DNA of 5,326 nucleotides. Source: DAIOHQ01 sp036744635. Lineage in GTDB: Bacteria; Planctomycetota; Phycisphaerae; Tepidisphaerales; Tepidisphaeraceae. Made by a program: the position numbers and the translations under genes. Under the pieces are notes generated by a model. The model was not told where the DNA came from. It did no database searches and worked only from the letters and a program-made list of their open reading frames with translations. The DNA is taken from positions 1 to 5,326 of the forward strand of contig DAIOHQ010000296.1 in the NCBI GenBank assembly GCA_036744635.1, written 5' to 3'. Shown here piece after piece: positions 5,325 through 5,326 of the stretch (positions are counted from its first letter, which is position 1; the number at the start of each line of letters is the position of its first letter).

Positions 5325-5325
5325 T
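5272..5325. repeat. REP-like palindrome cluster at the right edge
   Basis: CACAGGTC (5272-5279) and GACCTGTG (5292-5299) form an inverted repeat. Inside it CGG (5281-5283) pairs with CCG (5288-5290) around the loop TACT, the same loop bases as in the left arm of the 2034-2093 element. A small hairpin GCGT/ACGC (5302-5305 with 5310-5313) and a second GACCTGT (5319-5325) follow. The cluster is probably part of a larger element cut by the window edge. Confidence 0.4.
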
Positions 5326-5326
5326 C

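Overview
The window is GC-rich bacterial DNA: the genes use mostly G or C at third codon positions, and short AT-rich stretches occur mainly at candidate promoters. Every gene I can support lies on the minus strand, so the window reads biologically from right to left. Lineage cannot be fixed from sequence alone. The GC content, the GTAG-bounded palindromic repeats between genes and the particular gene set would suit a free-living Gram-negative such as a member of the Verrucomicrobiota, Acidobacteriota or Proteobacteria. This is a low-confidence inference.

Layout in transcription order. (1) 5326 to 4979: a control region. It holds a REP-like palindrome cluster at the right edge, a good -35/-10 pair (5221 to 5193), a possible 33-residue leader ORF (5156 to 5055), and an intrinsic terminator hairpin with seven U (5025 to 4990) whose U tract ends 11 bases before the next start codon. 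A 9-base copy of the terminator's 3' arm lies inside the leader ORF, so an antiterminator can form instead. (2) 4978 to 2708: a 756-residue ABC exporter half-transporter with an unusual N-terminal cytoplasmic module (PH-like region plus CxxC...CxxC zinc ribbon). (3) 2540 to 2127: a small GNAT-like protein with its own near-consensus promoter. (4) 2126 to 1920: an intergenic stretch with a 60-bp REPIN-like inverted repeat and another hairpin. (5) 1919 to 1452: a DUF1854 protein. (6) 1451 to 1327: a promoter and a 41-bp GTAG...CTAC palindrome forming the leader of (7) a GH4 NAD/Mn-dependent alpha-galactosidase-like enzyme, which starts at 1326 and runs off the left edge.

How they fit together: the ABC transporter and the DUF1854 protein are, from recalled family knowledge, partner genes often found together and near cyanophycin (Asp/Arg storage polymer) genes. 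No cyanophycin synthetase or cyanophycinase is visible here. In this window the pair is split by the GNAT-like gene and a REPIN. The GH4 enzyme appears to be a separate carbohydrate-use gene with its own promoter. The most interesting item is the leader of the ABC transporter, which has the three-segment architecture of a transcription attenuator.
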